In this document: piece after piece, positions 23,301 through 33,879 of the stretch | How positions within the stretch are numbered: position 1 is the stretch's first letter | Layout of the letters: each line of letters opens with the position of its first letter | Assembly (NCBI RefSeq): GCF_036850765.1 | Contig: NC_089490.1 | Coordinates: 242,544,442-242,608,441 of the forward strand | Origin: Saccopteryx bilineata | Taxonomy: Eukaryota > Chordata > Mammalia > Chiroptera > Emballonuridae | Direction: 5' to 3' | Length of the DNA: 64,000 nt | Notes under the pieces: generated by a model | What the model was told of the DNA's origin: nothing | Seen by the model: the letters and a program-made list of their open reading frames with translations, nothing else | Databases searched by the model: none | Translations under genes and position numbers: made by a program

Positions 23301-24084
23301 GTTAATCCATTCATTATTTAACAACATGCTATTTAGTTTCCAAGTGTTTGAGTATTTTTCAGTTTTTCTGTTGTGGTTGATTTCTAGTTTCATGCCATTG
23401 TGATTAGAGAAAGTGCTCGATGTAATTTCAATTTTCTTGAATTTGTTGAGGCCGCTTTTGTGCCCTAACATGTGGTTCATCCTAGAGAATGTACCATGAG
23501 CACTTGAAAAGAATGTATATTCTGCTTTAGGGTGATAGGTTCTGAAGATAATCTATTAAATCGAGTTGATCTAGTATGTCATTTAAGTCAGCTGTTTCTT
23601 TGTTAATTTTCTTTCTTGAGGATCTATCTATTGATGTTAGTGGGATATTTTAATCCCCTACTACTATAGTATTGCTGTTGATCTCACCCTTTAAATCCAT
23701 CAAAGTCTGCTTTATATATTTAGGTACTCCTGTATTAGGTGCGTAGATATTTATAATGGTTATATCTTCCTGTTGGATTGCTCCCTTTATCATTATGTAG
23801 TGACGTTCTTTATCTCTTACTGTAGTCTTTGTTTTAATGTCCATTTTGTCTGATATAAGTATTGCTTCCCCAGCTTTTTTTTCATTTCCATTTGCATGAA
23901 ATATTTTTTTCCAGCCTTTTACCTTCAGTCTATATGCATCTTTTGTTTTAAAGCTTATCTCTTGTAGACAGCATATGTATGGGTCCTGTTTTCTTATCCA
24001 CGCAGCTACCCTATGTCTTTTGATCGGATCATTTAATCCATTTACATTTAAGGTTATTATTGATATGTAATTGTTTGTTGCCAT
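20363..24084 (-). pseudogene. L1 ORF2 (endonuclease-reverse transcriptase), disrupted
   Basis: About 3.7 kb, close to the usual ~1275-codon length. The N-terminal endonuclease is readable at 23650-24084 with LNVNGLNDPIKRH and the catalytic Glu in CCLQE. The RT region at 21958-22386 has [13 protein letters not shown] and an intact FADD (codons at 22021-22032 on the plus strand). The C terminus at 20363-20614 has IYTMEYYSAIKNDDIG. The frame is broken at several points (for example between 23650 and 23480, around 22590 and between 21958 and 21613). It is a decayed but nearly complete gene. Confidence 0.9.
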
Positions 24085-24155
24085 TTTATTCTTTAAAACT
24101 GTATTCCTCTTTTGCTATTTTCTTTTTCTCCTTTGATCTGTTTACAATAGGCCCC

Positions 24156-25051
24156 TTAGCATTTCTTGCAGATTTGGTTTGGTTGTAGTGAATTCCTTGG
24201 GGTTTTTTTGTCTGGAAAGCTTTTTATTTCTTCTTCAATGTTAAACAGTAGCCTTGCTGGATAAAGAAGTCTTGGTTGTAGGCTCTTGTTTTGCATTACT
24301 TTGAATATTTCTTGCCATTCCTTTCTGGCCTCAAGTGTTTCTGTTGAGAAGTTGGAAGTCATCCTTATAGGGGCTTCTTTGTGGGTGATAGTCTTTTTTT
24401 CTCTAGCAGCCTTTAATATTTTCTCTTTATCACTTAGCTTTGGTATTTTAATTATGATGTGCCTTGGTGTAGCTTTTTTTGGGTTTCTCTTTAATGGAGT
24501 TCTCTGTGCTTCTTGAACTTGTGAGATGTTTTCCTGCCTTAATTGAGGGAAGTTTTCAGCTATGATATGTTTAAACAAAGTCTCTATTCCTTGTTCTTTC
24601 TCTTCTTCTTCAGGAATCCCTATGATGTGGATGTTATTTCTCATCATGATGTTACAGAGCTCTCTTAGAGTTTCCTCAGACTTTTTGAGTCTCTTTTCTT
24701 TTTTCTGCTCTGCTTCCGTACCTTTATTCATCTTGTCCCTAACTCGCTGATTCGATTCTCAGCTTCATCCATCCTGCTTTTAATTCCTTCCATTGTTTTC
24801 TTCATTTCTGATATTGTATTTGTCATTTCTGACTGATTCTTTTTTATTATTTCAATGTCCTTTTTTGTATTTGCTATCTCTTTATTTAGGTGTTTGTAAT
24901 GACCATCTATTGTTGTTCTAATTTCTTTGAGCATCCTAACAATCGTTACTTTAAACTCTGCATCTGGTAATTTGGTTATATCTGACTCATTCAGGTCCTT
25001 TTCTGGGGATTTCTCTCGATTCATTTGTGTTGCATTTCTCTGCTTTCTCAT
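24156..25051 (-). pseudogene. L1 ORF1 (RNA-binding chaperone), one frameshift
   Basis: The N-terminal half is a coiled coil, with repeated I/K/E heptads such as KEIANTKKDIEIIKKNQSEM. The C-terminal half has the conserved IIGIPEEEEKEQGIE, PRHIIIKIPK and LLYPARL motifs of the L1 ORF1 RNA-binding and C-terminal domains. The two halves are in different frames: the first stops at a TGA near 24728 that overlaps the ATG of the next open frame at 24731. One single-base indel near 24728-24745 therefore separates them. ORF1 forms the trimeric particle that coats L1 RNA. Confidence 0.88.
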
Positions 25052-25510
25052 TTTTTCTGTGTAAAAGAAGGTTTTGGCCAGTTGAGTCCACTGGGTGTGG
25101 CCTCTGTGTTGTTTAGGTGTGGTCTGTCTGCAGGCCCTCCACCCCCTCTGCTGTTGCTGCCTAGAGCGTTCAGGTATGGGCATTGCCGGTGTCTGCCCAC
25201 TGGGCTAAAAGTTTTTTTTAATTCTAAGACTAAATGATAGGACTTTTAGTAAGCAAGTAAAATTTTTTAAGATATTTAAATCTCTATCTCTTCTCCTAGA
25301 TTGATTATATAGTAAAGGGACGTTTTGGTCAAATTGGTTGTACTTGAACTTTACAGCAGTTTCTGCATTTTGTTCTTCAAAATGAATATGTTTATCAAAA
25401 AAAGAAAACACAAAGATCTTTTGAATGTTTGTGAAAGAACAATTGATATAAATAATTTGAAGGATACTTTACCATTAAATAACATGTTTATCCTTATGTG
25501 TGTTGTTTAG

Positions 25511-25610
25511 GAATGATGATGTCTCAATATAAAATTTCTCAGAATTCCATGCACAGTAGTCCTGCATCTTCCAATTATCAACAAACCACTATCTCACATA
25601 GCCCCTCCAG
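25511..25610 (+). CDS. NIPBL: NIPBL exon 5 (residues 120-152)
   Basis: Acceptor GTTGTTTAG, donor TCCAG|GTAATA, 100 nt. It completes Gly120 and encodes MMMSQYKISQNSMHSSPASS, NYQQTTISHSPS and two bases of Ser153. This starts the Ser/Gln/Pro-rich disordered part of NIPBL. The human protein has Leu in place of the Ile of YKISQ as I recall it. Phase 1 in and phase 2 out agree with neighbours, so skipping this exon alone (100 nt) would shift the frame. Confidence 0.95.
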
Positions 25611-26178
25611 GTAATATATATCTATATATATATACATATTATTTTACTAAGTATTGTTTTCTGTGGTGAATAGACATTGTATACCTACATTTAGGTAATG
25701 GTGAGTTATATGTAATTAAGAAATTAAAATGCTTACTTTTAAATAGTAACCCATATGAACATTTCCCTTAAAATGTTATATATGGGAGTACTCTAGTATA
25801 CTGATTGAAGTAGCTATCATTTTAGTAACTTAATTTTATATGGACAAAAGATTGTGTTAAAGTAACCAACATGTTTGAGAAAAATAAAGTTTATAGAGTA
25901 GAACTTGGGCAGTATGGTTTTGTATACTTTAAAACAGACGGAAACTTTAATGCAAGTAAAAATAAATGAATTATCTCAGTTTTAATAAATTGTTTAGTGT
26001 AACTTAGATTATGATTTGTGAATGATTTTTTACTATGATTATTTTTCAGATTTTATTTTCTGTTTGCATAGGTTTTATTTTAGATAAATTAAGAATTTTA
26101 TGACAATTAAATTCAAGGAATAGCATATTTATTCCATTTCCTGATATTGGTGGGTTTTTTTTGGATTTTGGGTTTTAG
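25611..26178 (+). other. NIPBL: NIPBL intron 5
   Basis: Short intron, GTAATA to TTGGGTTTTAG. It has a small TATATA tract near 25616-25634 and otherwise no recognisable element. Confidence 0.9.
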
Positions 26179-26330
26179 CCGGTTTGTGCCACCACAGACA
26201 AGCTCTGGGAACAGATTTATGCCACAACAAAATAGCCCAGTGCCTAGTCCATATGCCCCACAAAGTCCTGCAGGATACATGCCATATTCCCATCCTTCAA
26301 GTTATACAACACATCCCCAGATGCAGCAAG
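26179..26330 (+). CDS. NIPBL: NIPBL exon 6 (residues 153-203)
   Basis: Acceptor GGGTTTTAG, donor CAAG|GTAAGA, 152 nt. It encodes SRFVPPQTSSGNRFMPQQNS, PVPSPYAPQSPAGYMPYSHP and SSYTTHPQMQQ, then the first base of Ala204. It is rich in Pro, Gln, Tyr and Ser, with several SP sites that are potential CDK-type phosphorylation sites (inference). No globular fold is expected. It is identical to the NIPBL sequence as I remember it. Confidence 0.96.
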
Positions 26331-28450
26331 GTAAGAAAATGGGTTGTTTGTTTAAAGGGAATATCTGTTATTCCAAGCAAATTATTTTCTTTGCTTTATA
26401 ATTTTTAAAACACTGTAAAGTTATTTGTCAACAAACATTTCTATGTAAGATGGTTTAAATTAAAAAAACAAACATGAGATTCTAAATACTTTTTTTTAAC
26501 AAGATAAAACCAGCTTTTTCAGAAGAATAAGTGGAAATCACAAAATCAAAAGAGAAACATAGTTTGAGTGCCTGTTCAGTAATGTGTCATTCTTGGAAAT
26601 TCTCAGAGGCTTGAGGAACTAAAAATGTAACTCAGGGATTGACCCCATTCAGATATAAAAGTTGTTATACTTAGGAAACATTACTGTGGTAAGGAACAAA
26701 CGAAGAGGTAGCTAGGACAGAAAAGAATCCAGAATGAGGCACACATATATTGGAATTTAGAATATGTGAGAGGTAAATTTAAAACAGTTTTTCAACTTTA
26801 TATTATAAAAAATTTAACCACGCAGAAAAGTTGATGTCTTAGCACAGCGACCCCTTCACCATCAGTCATTGTGACTCTTTGCCCTGAAATACATCTGCTA
26901 TAAAAAGGAAAATTCTCCTATGTAAACACCAACTATAATCATTTACCCTAAAATAATTAAGAACAGTTACATGGTATCATTTAATATATAGTCTACATTC
27001 CGTTTTCACCAAATATGTCATTTATAACCTGTCTTCTTTTCAAAGCATGATCTAACCTTGTTTCTTACGCATTGAATTTTGTATTTAAATCTTTTCCCCC
27101 ATGATAGTAATTTTCGTTTTTTAAAAAAGTTTTTGCTACCTTTGTTTTTGTAGCATATGTCATATTCTAGACTTTGGTTTCCTCATAGTGTTGTTAATTT
27201 GCTCATATATTCTCTATATTTTCTGTGAACTGGTAGTTATCTTTAAAGGCTTTATTAATGCCTAGTTATATATTTTTGGCAAGAGTACTGGCTAAGTAAT
27301 GTACACTTTATACTGTATCACCTCAGAAAGCATATAAATAGTGTCCTGTGGTCCCCGTATTAGTGGTATTTAGCTGGTGACCGCTTCATCTCTTCATTGT
27401 GTAAGTACTTATTTTCCCCATTGCAATTAGGAAGTAATCTGAAGAGGAATACTTTGATATCATATGAATATCCTGTTCCCCATTAGTCTTTTACCTAAAG
27501 GGTTTAGCATCCAATAATAATTCTCATTTCATCTGTTTTTACACTGGTCATTGAAAAATGGTGATTTCTGTTTAATTGTCATTCTGAAGATGGCATTTTA
27601 AAATCATTGTGTAAGAATGAATGGTTTAATAAATCATGATGGATTGATTGACTAGGCATTTTGATATTTTAGTTGGATTCCTAGATCATCTAGAGCACAA
27701 ATGATCTACATAGATAAACTATTTACATGTTTGTTAATATTTTAAGTCATAAAATTATAAGGAGAAAACATGGGTGAATTTTTGGAAATGACTTAGAGTT
27801 GAGAAGGCCTCATTTCTAAGCACTCTTAAAACCTGCATTCCAGAAATGAAAAAAAGCAGATTAATTATAAATTTTTGTCTAATAGGAGAGAAGACAAAAG
27901 TAGACTAAAGAAATAAACAGACAATTTTTACTGAAAAAGAAAAGCGAATTGAATACAGAAGGGTTTAATATATATATGAAAATATAGTCAACCTGGCTCA
28001 CAATTCAAGAGATGTGAATCCAAGTTAAAATGAAATTCAGTTTTATATCTATCAGATTAGTAAACACTTTATGATACCTACTATCAACAAGTGTGCTGAA
28101 TTTCACAGTTATTATAGAGGTATATATTGGTTCAACCTTTTTAGAGAACAGTTTCACAATATCTGTGGTAATTTAAAATACATATACCTCCTTCTATAGT
28201 TTAAAATTTATCTCCCTTAAAAGGAGGGGAGAGGGTAAAACATTCTGAGACAGTTTTATCCACAAGTTCTAGCAAGCTTTTGAAGATGAGACGTTCTAAG
28301 ATGATTAAGGTCTGGATAGTTAGTACATGAGTGCTTGTTATATTATTCTTTGTAATTTCTGTATGCTTAAAATATTTGAACAATTATTGTCCTCTAAATC
28401 ATGTTAACAGTCTATTTTTATATATCTCTTTTTATTCTTATTAATTTCAG
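26331..28450 (+). other. NIPBL: NIPBL intron 6
   Basis: GTAAGA to TTATTAATTTCAG. Around 28000-28200 there is a diverged stretch resembling an old L1 3' part ('tctatcagattagtaaacac', 'tatatattggttcaaccttttt'). The rest (26331-28000) is AT-rich, and I cannot assign it to any family. Confidence 0.85.
28000..28200 (+). repeat. Probable ancient L1 3' fragment
   Basis: The order 'atcagattagtaaaca', 'caacaagtgtgctgaatt', 'tatattggttcaacc', 'gagaacagtttcacaatatctg' follows an ancient mammalian L1 ORF2/3' region. It is heavily mutated. Called from memory of the pattern. Confidence 0.45.
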
Positions 28451-28608
28451 CATCGGTATCAAGTCCCATTGTTGCAGGTGGTTTGAGAAACATACATGAT
28501 AATAAAGTTTCAGGTCCGTTGTCTGGCAGTTCAGCTAATCATCATGCTGATAATCCTAGACATGGCTCAAGTGATGACTACCTACACATGGTGCACAGGC
28601 TAAGTGAC
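28451..28608 (+). CDS. NIPBL: NIPBL exon 7 (residues 204-256)
   Basis: Acceptor TTAATTTCAG, donor AGTGAC|GTATGT, 158 nt, ending in phase 0. It encodes ASVSSPIVAGGLRNIHDNKV, SGPLSGSSANHHADNPRHGS and SDDYLHMVHRLSD. I recall the human sequence as HRLSSDDGD across the exon 7/8 border, whereas this copy joins to HRLSDDGD, one Ser fewer. If that is real, it is a 3-nt difference at the donor side. The donor GTATGT is weaker than most in this gene. Confidence 0.95.
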
Positions 28609-29544
28609 GTATGTAATATATTAGTTGTCATTAAGGTAATAAAAGAGTCTAATATTTGTCTCAGAGCCTAGTATTTAATTCCACAAAAAGGATAGCTACC
28701 TTATACCAAGTACTATACTTATACTGGGTCTGAGAATCTAGCTATGAACATTACCGTTCCTGTACCCACAGAGCTTAGTCTAGAGCGGGGTTGGTAAACT
28801 GGCCAGTAGTCTGACCCATAAACTGTGAATTGTTTTTACATTTTCAAAGAGTTTAAAAACAACAATAATAACAAAGAACATTATGTTATAGAAATTGTAT
28901 GTAGTCTAGAAAACCTAAAATCTCTATTATCTGTTAGTTTATGGGAAAATTTGCCAACCCCTGTTCTAGAGGGTTAGGTTCTTAATGAAATATAATTTCA
29001 TTATTAAATATATGCTCATACAAAAATATTCTCTTAAATAATGAATGTTTACTTATTACTACTTGGTCTTTTTTCCTCTATGACCTGTATAAAGTTTTTC
29101 CCCTGAAATTAATGTTACTTTGATGTTATTAAAATATTCTGCATTATAGAAATTTGTCTTGCTTGGTTTGGTGGTATTATCTCATAAGTTACATGTATCT
29201 GAGGAAATACCACCCATGACAGTGGACTCTGCCCTCGAGACATTTACAGCCTGGTAGGGTGTTCACAGCTCCTTTTGCAGAAAACAGCAAACAATAGTGG
29301 AGCGCACTAGTAATACCAGTTTTCTTATTCATTGCCATGCGTAGGCTGTTGATTCTTTTGGATACAATTTCAATTCTTCTAAGATATACCACGAAGAAAA
29401 CAGGAAAGTGCAGAAGAATTATGCTTTTGAATTGGTACCAACACTTTACCTGTCAGTAATTTATGTCTTTTATTGGTTCTCTTTTAAGATTTCTATAAAA
29501 CCTCTCCTATCTTTCAAGATACAAATTTTATACTCTATTCTTAG
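28609..29544 (+). other. NIPBL: NIPBL intron 7
   Basis: GTATGT to CTATTCTTAG. It contains a hAT-type element (28786-28963). The remainder is unique AT-rich sequence. Confidence 0.9.
28786..28963. mobile_element. Old non-autonomous hAT-type element
   Basis: The ends CGGGGTTGGTAAACTGG and TTTGCCAACCCCTG are inverted copies of a CAGGGGTTGGCAAA terminus. Flanks GTCTAGAG (28778-28785) and TTCTAGAG (28964-28971) match at 7 of 8 bases, the expected hAT target duplication. A related piece lies at about 48830-49020. Confidence 0.88.
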
Positions 29545-29641
29545 GATGGAGATTCTTCAACATTGAGGAACGCTGCATCTTTCCCATTGAGGTCTCCACA
29601 GCCAGTATGCTCCCCTGCTGGAAGTGATGGAACTCCTAAAG
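29545..29641 (+). CDS. NIPBL: NIPBL exon 8 (residues 257-288)
   Basis: Acceptor CTATTCTTAG, donor AAAG|GTATTA, 97 nt. It encodes DGDSSTLRNAASFPLRSPQP and VCSPAGSDGTPK, then the first base of Gly289. It is Ser/Pro-rich and disordered, with SP and TP sites. Compared with the human protein as I recall it, Met to Leu (STLRN) and Glu to Asp (GSDG) are conservative changes. Confidence 0.95.
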
Positions 29642-29991
29642 GTATTATTGTAACTAAAGTTTCCTTCAGCAGTTTGCATTTCAGATTGAGTCAACAACTC
29701 AGACTTCTTAAAGCAGATATCAAAAACTATTTTCTATTGTTTTTCACTTGCTGAAGAAAAACATATCTTTACGTTTCTTTGAATTAGTGATGTGTTTTTA
29801 GATATGTGTATATAGTATTGTTCTCACTGATAAATCCAGTGGTCTTTATAAAACACACATTTCTTACCTTACTTATACACTTGAAATTATTGATCAGCTT
29901 TCTCTATTCTCTGTCTCCCCTCCCCCTAAAAAACCTATTTAACATTTAATCTACCTGTTTTTCTCCTACTTCTTTCATGGATATTTTTTTT

Positions 29992-30341
29992 TTCTTCTTT
30001 TCCAAGTGAGAGGAGGGGAGATAGAGCCCGCATGTGCCCCAACGTAGATCCACCCAGCAGCCCCTGGCTGGGGCTGAGGCGGAGGCTCTGCCCATCTGGG
30101 GATATGCTTAGAACTGAGCTTTTTCAGTGCCTCTGGGGAGGCTCCACTGAGCCAAGCTCAGAGCCTGGGGCCAGTGTGCTTGAACCAATGAAGCCACGGC
30201 TGCAGCAGGGGAAGAGAGAAAAAGAGAAGGGGGGAGGGGTGAAGGAGCAGATGGTCTCTTCTGTGTGCCCTGATCAGAATGGAACCCTGGATACTCACAT
30301 GCGGAGCTGACACTCCACCACTGAGCCAACTGGCCAAGGCC
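29992..30341 (-). mobile_element. SINE-D copy 2
   Basis: Reverse orientation. The minus strand starts near GGCCTTGGCCAGTTGGCTCAG (30341) and ends with a T-rich plus-strand left border. The flanks GGATATTTTTTTTT and GGAAATTTTTTTTT may be the target duplication. It is diverged from SINE-A in the body, which includes a partly duplicated 'gagcc(t/a)...' segment. Confidence 0.82.
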
Positions 30342-31634
30342 GGAAATTTTTTTTTTCTTTACTAAACTTTCATTATACTTTTTTTCTTGACTATTCTGCA
30401 AGCAGGATTCCCAAATCAATGTTTTTGGTTCTAGTCCTATCTTCTAACTTGTAATTTTTTATTTCCAGACAAAATGTCCTCATATCTAGCTGATATTTCA
30501 AATATATGTTCAAAGTTGTTCTCATTTTTTTCTACTGTTCCTGTGTCTCTTATTGTTATCCCGGTCCTGAATCATCTTAAAGTCTTCTAACCTCTTAGGT
30601 AGTCATTTATCAAATTTGGCCTTTTATATTACCTCCCCAGATCTCTTACATCTGTTTTCACTTCTGCTTATTAAAACTCTGTCTATTCTTCAAGTTCTAA
30701 GTTAATGAATGATTTTCCACGGACCCTCCCTAATTTCTTTAAGTCATTAGTTTTTATTTTTTCTAACAACTTATGTAGTGCTATCTTAAGGACATGAATT
30801 TTATTCTATCTTAGAATTACCAAAGGACCTGTGTGGTCTTCTGAGTATAATAGGTTCACAGAATTGTGAATTTAAGTCCAGAGTTAGACTATTTTATTTT
30901 TAAGTACTTAAAATTAAAGTCTGATGATTTGAATTATGTTTGTTGGAAGAGAATGTTATACTTCGCTTTAAAGAATTGGCCAGTAATTAATTGCACTATG
31001 CTGATAATAAGTTTTCTCTCTCCATGAGAATTTCTGATTATAGCTATCTGAAACATGGACTGGTCTGTCTCTTATTAATGTAAAGATATATTTTTCAAAG
31101 CTTCTGTTGAAGCTCTTTGATCAGGGACATTGTTTATGAGGTAGAAGTTGAACTTTTATGAGCTATTCAAATTTTATAATTCTCTAAATTTTCAGAGATT
31201 AAAATAACCCAGTTTCTGATAGAGAGAACAATTTCCAGAGTAACTCTATTTGTAGGTTAGCTCACAAGCATTGTCAGGATGAGAAGTTATTCAGACTGCC
31301 AGGGAAGAATAACAGTGGGAGAGCTGGTTGATCTAGAAAATCAGCTCATTTTTCTCTTAACTTTTAAGGAAGGAAGGGAGGGAGGGAAGGGGGGGAATAA
31401 CTTTAGATTTAAAAAAAACTTTAAAACAAACAACTTGATGCACATGTTATCAGAAGTCTACTTCTGTTCATGAGGTGTGTTTCAGTTAGTTTTGAAGGCT
31501 GAGTGAATCATCAGTCTAATTTGATTTTTAGGTGAACTGTTGTAATTTGAAGTTTATCTAAAATACTGTATATATAATATGCCACATCAATTTTATATAC
31601 AAAAGCAATATGGTGTATTGTACTCCAGACATTA

Positions 31635-31845
31635 GACAAATCTGGTTTTAATTTTTTCAGGTTTGCTAGCTATATAATCTTGAACAAGTGTTTTAACCTT
31701 TATGAGCTTCATGGTCCTTTCTGCAAGATAGTTATGATAAAATATTCATCAAGATTTTTGTAAATTAGCTAAATGAATTGATGTGTAGAGTACTTTGTCC
31801 AAGCTCTGACACAAAATAAGTGGTCCAAAAATGTTAGTTTTGTTT
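31635..31845 (+). repeat. MIR fragment
   Basis: 'aatctggttttaattt', 'gctagctatataatcttgaacaagtgttttaacctttatgagctt', and 'agctctgacacaaaataagtggtccaaaaatgtta' keep the MIR order (phrases shown are scattered landmarks). Confidence 0.7.
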
Positions 31846-32078
31846 CTTTAAAAAATGTCCTATATAAGCTTCATACAAAAACACTATTGATAGAACTTCA
31901 AACTAATATTTTTTAGTTCTATTATCATCTTTATCACACTTTATCCAATAGATTTATTCTCTAAAAAGTTATTTTTATGTATCATACATTAAGTATATTA
32001 GCATTGCTAATTGAAAGTACAGATTTATGTCACATGGAAAACCACTTTAAAATATTTATATATTTAAATACTAAAACC

Positions 32079-32299
32079 CTGACCTGTGGTGGCGCAGTGG
32101 ATAAAGCGTCGACCTGGAAATGCTGAGGTCGCCAGTTCGAAACCCTGGGCTTGCCTGGTCAAGGCACATATGGGAGTTGATGCTTCCAGCTCCTCCCCCC
32201 TTCTCTCTCTCCTCTCTCTCTCCTCTCTGTCTCTCTCCCTCCCCTTCTCTCTCCTCTCTATAATGAATAAAAAAAAAAAATTAAAAAAAATAAATAAAT
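32079..32299 (+). mobile_element. SINE-C copy 2
   Basis: Head GACCTGTGGTGGCGCAGTGG (after two bases), CTGGTCAAGGCACATATGGG in the body, a long C/T tract and an A-rich tail. Perfect 13-bp duplication AAATACTAAAACC at 32066-32078 and 32300-32312. Confidence 0.93.
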
Positions 32300-33252
32300 A
32301 AATACTAAAACCTTAACAAGTTTAGGTTTAAGTTCTTTTAATAAAGCACTGCATCTTAACCAAATTTTATAGTTTCCTATGGGTTTTTAAATTTTTAAAT
32401 AAACAGTCTAATTAAAAGAAATATATTGTATATATTACTCAGATATAATTATGCTTTTTATTTCTGAAGTATATTGATGCTACTTTCTGTTATCAGCTAG
32501 TTAATTAGGAGACATTTTGCGTTCACTAGGTTTTTTTTAACACTTCCTTCTATCATATAGCATTTATTAATTTAATGGGATCTAGGCTGAAGATATTTTC
32601 ATTAAGCCTTGAAATTTGCTGGACTTGCATAGTTTTCTAATAAAAGGATTAACAAGCTAAAGAGAGTATATGGATGATGGTAAGTAGAGGGAGAAAGAGA
32701 AGACCACATAAATGTATAAATCAGTACTTTACCAGTCATGTGTGAAGTAAACAAAAACTAAGAATTGTAATTTTTCCCACTTTCTTTTTTTAAACAAATA
32801 GGTATGTGAGGTATTCGGCAGGATTAATTTATTATTTTTTTAATTTGACAGACTTTTACTTCAGATATTTTAGTTTTTCTAGATGATCAGTGAAAGAATA
32901 GAGATCATCATGCCCAGAATAATTGTGTCATGTCATCTTTAGAAACAGTGATTGCTTTTGCTGTGTTTAAGCTAAGTATTTATATTATACTGGCATAAAA
33001 ATAGATATAATACTGGTCTGAAAAATGATATTCATACTTCAGTTCAAACTTGGGTCATCGCCCAGCAAGCTCACATACCATGGGGGGGGGGGGATGTTGA
33101 GGCTTTCTTTTTATATTTTGTAAAATAACTTGGATTTGATAATTTCCTAATTATTTTTTAACATCACTGTACTGTTATTATTTCTATCACAGTATAAGAA
33201 AATGTAAAACTAGCACAACTGTTCATTCATGCCTGTTGAATTGTTTTTCTAG

Positions 33253-33879
33253 GGTCAAGACCACCATTAATCCTACAATCTCAACCTCTACCTTGTTCAT
33301 CACCTCGAGATGTTCCACCAGATATCTTGCTAGATTCTCCAGAGAGAAAACAAAAGAAGCAAAAGAAAATGAAATTAGGCAAGGATGAAAAAGACCAGAA
33401 TGAGAAAGCGGCAATGTATGATATCATTAGTTCTCCATCCAAGGACTCTACTAAACTCACATTAAGACTTTCTCGTGTAAGGTCTTCAGACATGGACCAG
33501 CAAGAGGATATGCTTTCTGGTATGGAAAATAGCAATGTTTCAGAAAATGATATTCCTTTTAATGTGCAGTACCCAGGACAGACTTCAAAAACACCCATTA
33601 CTCCACAGGATATAAACCGCCCACTAAATGCTGCTCAGTGTTTGTCGCAGCAAGAACAAACAGCATTCCTTCCAGCAAATCAAGTGCCTGTTTTACAACA
33701 GAACACTGCAGTTGCTACCAAACAACCCCAGACTTCTGTGGTACAGAATCAGCAACAGGTATCACAACAGGGACCTATATATGATGAAGTGGAATTGGAC
33801 GCATGGGCTGAAATTGAGCGAATAGAGAGAGAATCGGCTATTGAAAGGGAGCGCTTTTCAAAGGAAGTTCAAGATAAAG
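33253..33879 (+). CDS. NIPBL: NIPBL exon 9 (residues 289-497)
   Basis: Acceptor TTGTTTTTCTAG, donor AAAG|GTAAAA, 627 nt. It completes Gly289. A Lys-rich basic cluster (ERKQKKQKKMKLGKDEK, about residues 318-334) is a candidate nuclear-localisation or nucleic-acid contact. KLTLRLSRVRSSDMDQQEDM follows, then a Gln-rich segment (SVVQNQQQVSQQ), and the exon closes with a charged helix (EIERIERESAIERERFSKEV). Near residue 470 the codon TGG gives Trp in ELDAWAEIE, where I recall Leu in human NIPBL. That is one of the few non-conservative changes. The frame stays open into the intron and stops in intron 9. Confidence 0.96.

Larger units (their letters stand above)
20120..25205 (-). mobile_element. 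Nearly full-length L1, antisense to NIPBL, coding regions broken
   Basis: About 5.1 kb. From right to left it has a short 5' UTR remnant, ORF1 (start near 25051, end 24156), a 71-bp spacer, ORF2 (start 24084, end 20363), and a 3' UTR with a T-rich plus-strand end near 20120. The flanks CTAAAAGTTCTTTTTTTT (about 20107) and CTAAAAGTTTTTTTTA (about 25205) look like the target duplication. It is truncated at the 5' end in or near the 5' UTR. Several frameshifts and stops mean that it cannot be autonomous now. Confidence 0.93.
17343..25510 (+). other. NIPBL: NIPBL intron 4
   Basis: GTGAGG to GTTGTTTAG. It holds a hAT-type element (17921-18106), SINE-A (18825-19228) and the large antisense L1 (20120-25205), whose 5' end is about 300 bp from exon 5. 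The segments 17343-17920, 18107-18824, 19246-20106 and 25226-25510 contain nothing that I can identify. Confidence 0.9.
29642..33252 (+). other. NIPBL: NIPBL intron 8
   Basis: GTATTA to TTGTTTTTCTAG. It contains SINE-D (29992-30341, minus), a (GGAA/GGGA) run near 31366-31393, a MIR fragment (31635-31845), SINE-C (32079-32299) and a short poly-G at 33081-33092. The segments 30360-31360 and 32313-33080 hold nothing that I can name with confidence. Confidence 0.88.

Noticed and set aside
25325..25510. Upstream extension of exon 5 through an open frame in intron 4
   Set aside because: A clear acceptor (GTTGTTTAG) and correct phase place the exon start at 25511, and the upstream frame has no NIPBL similarity.
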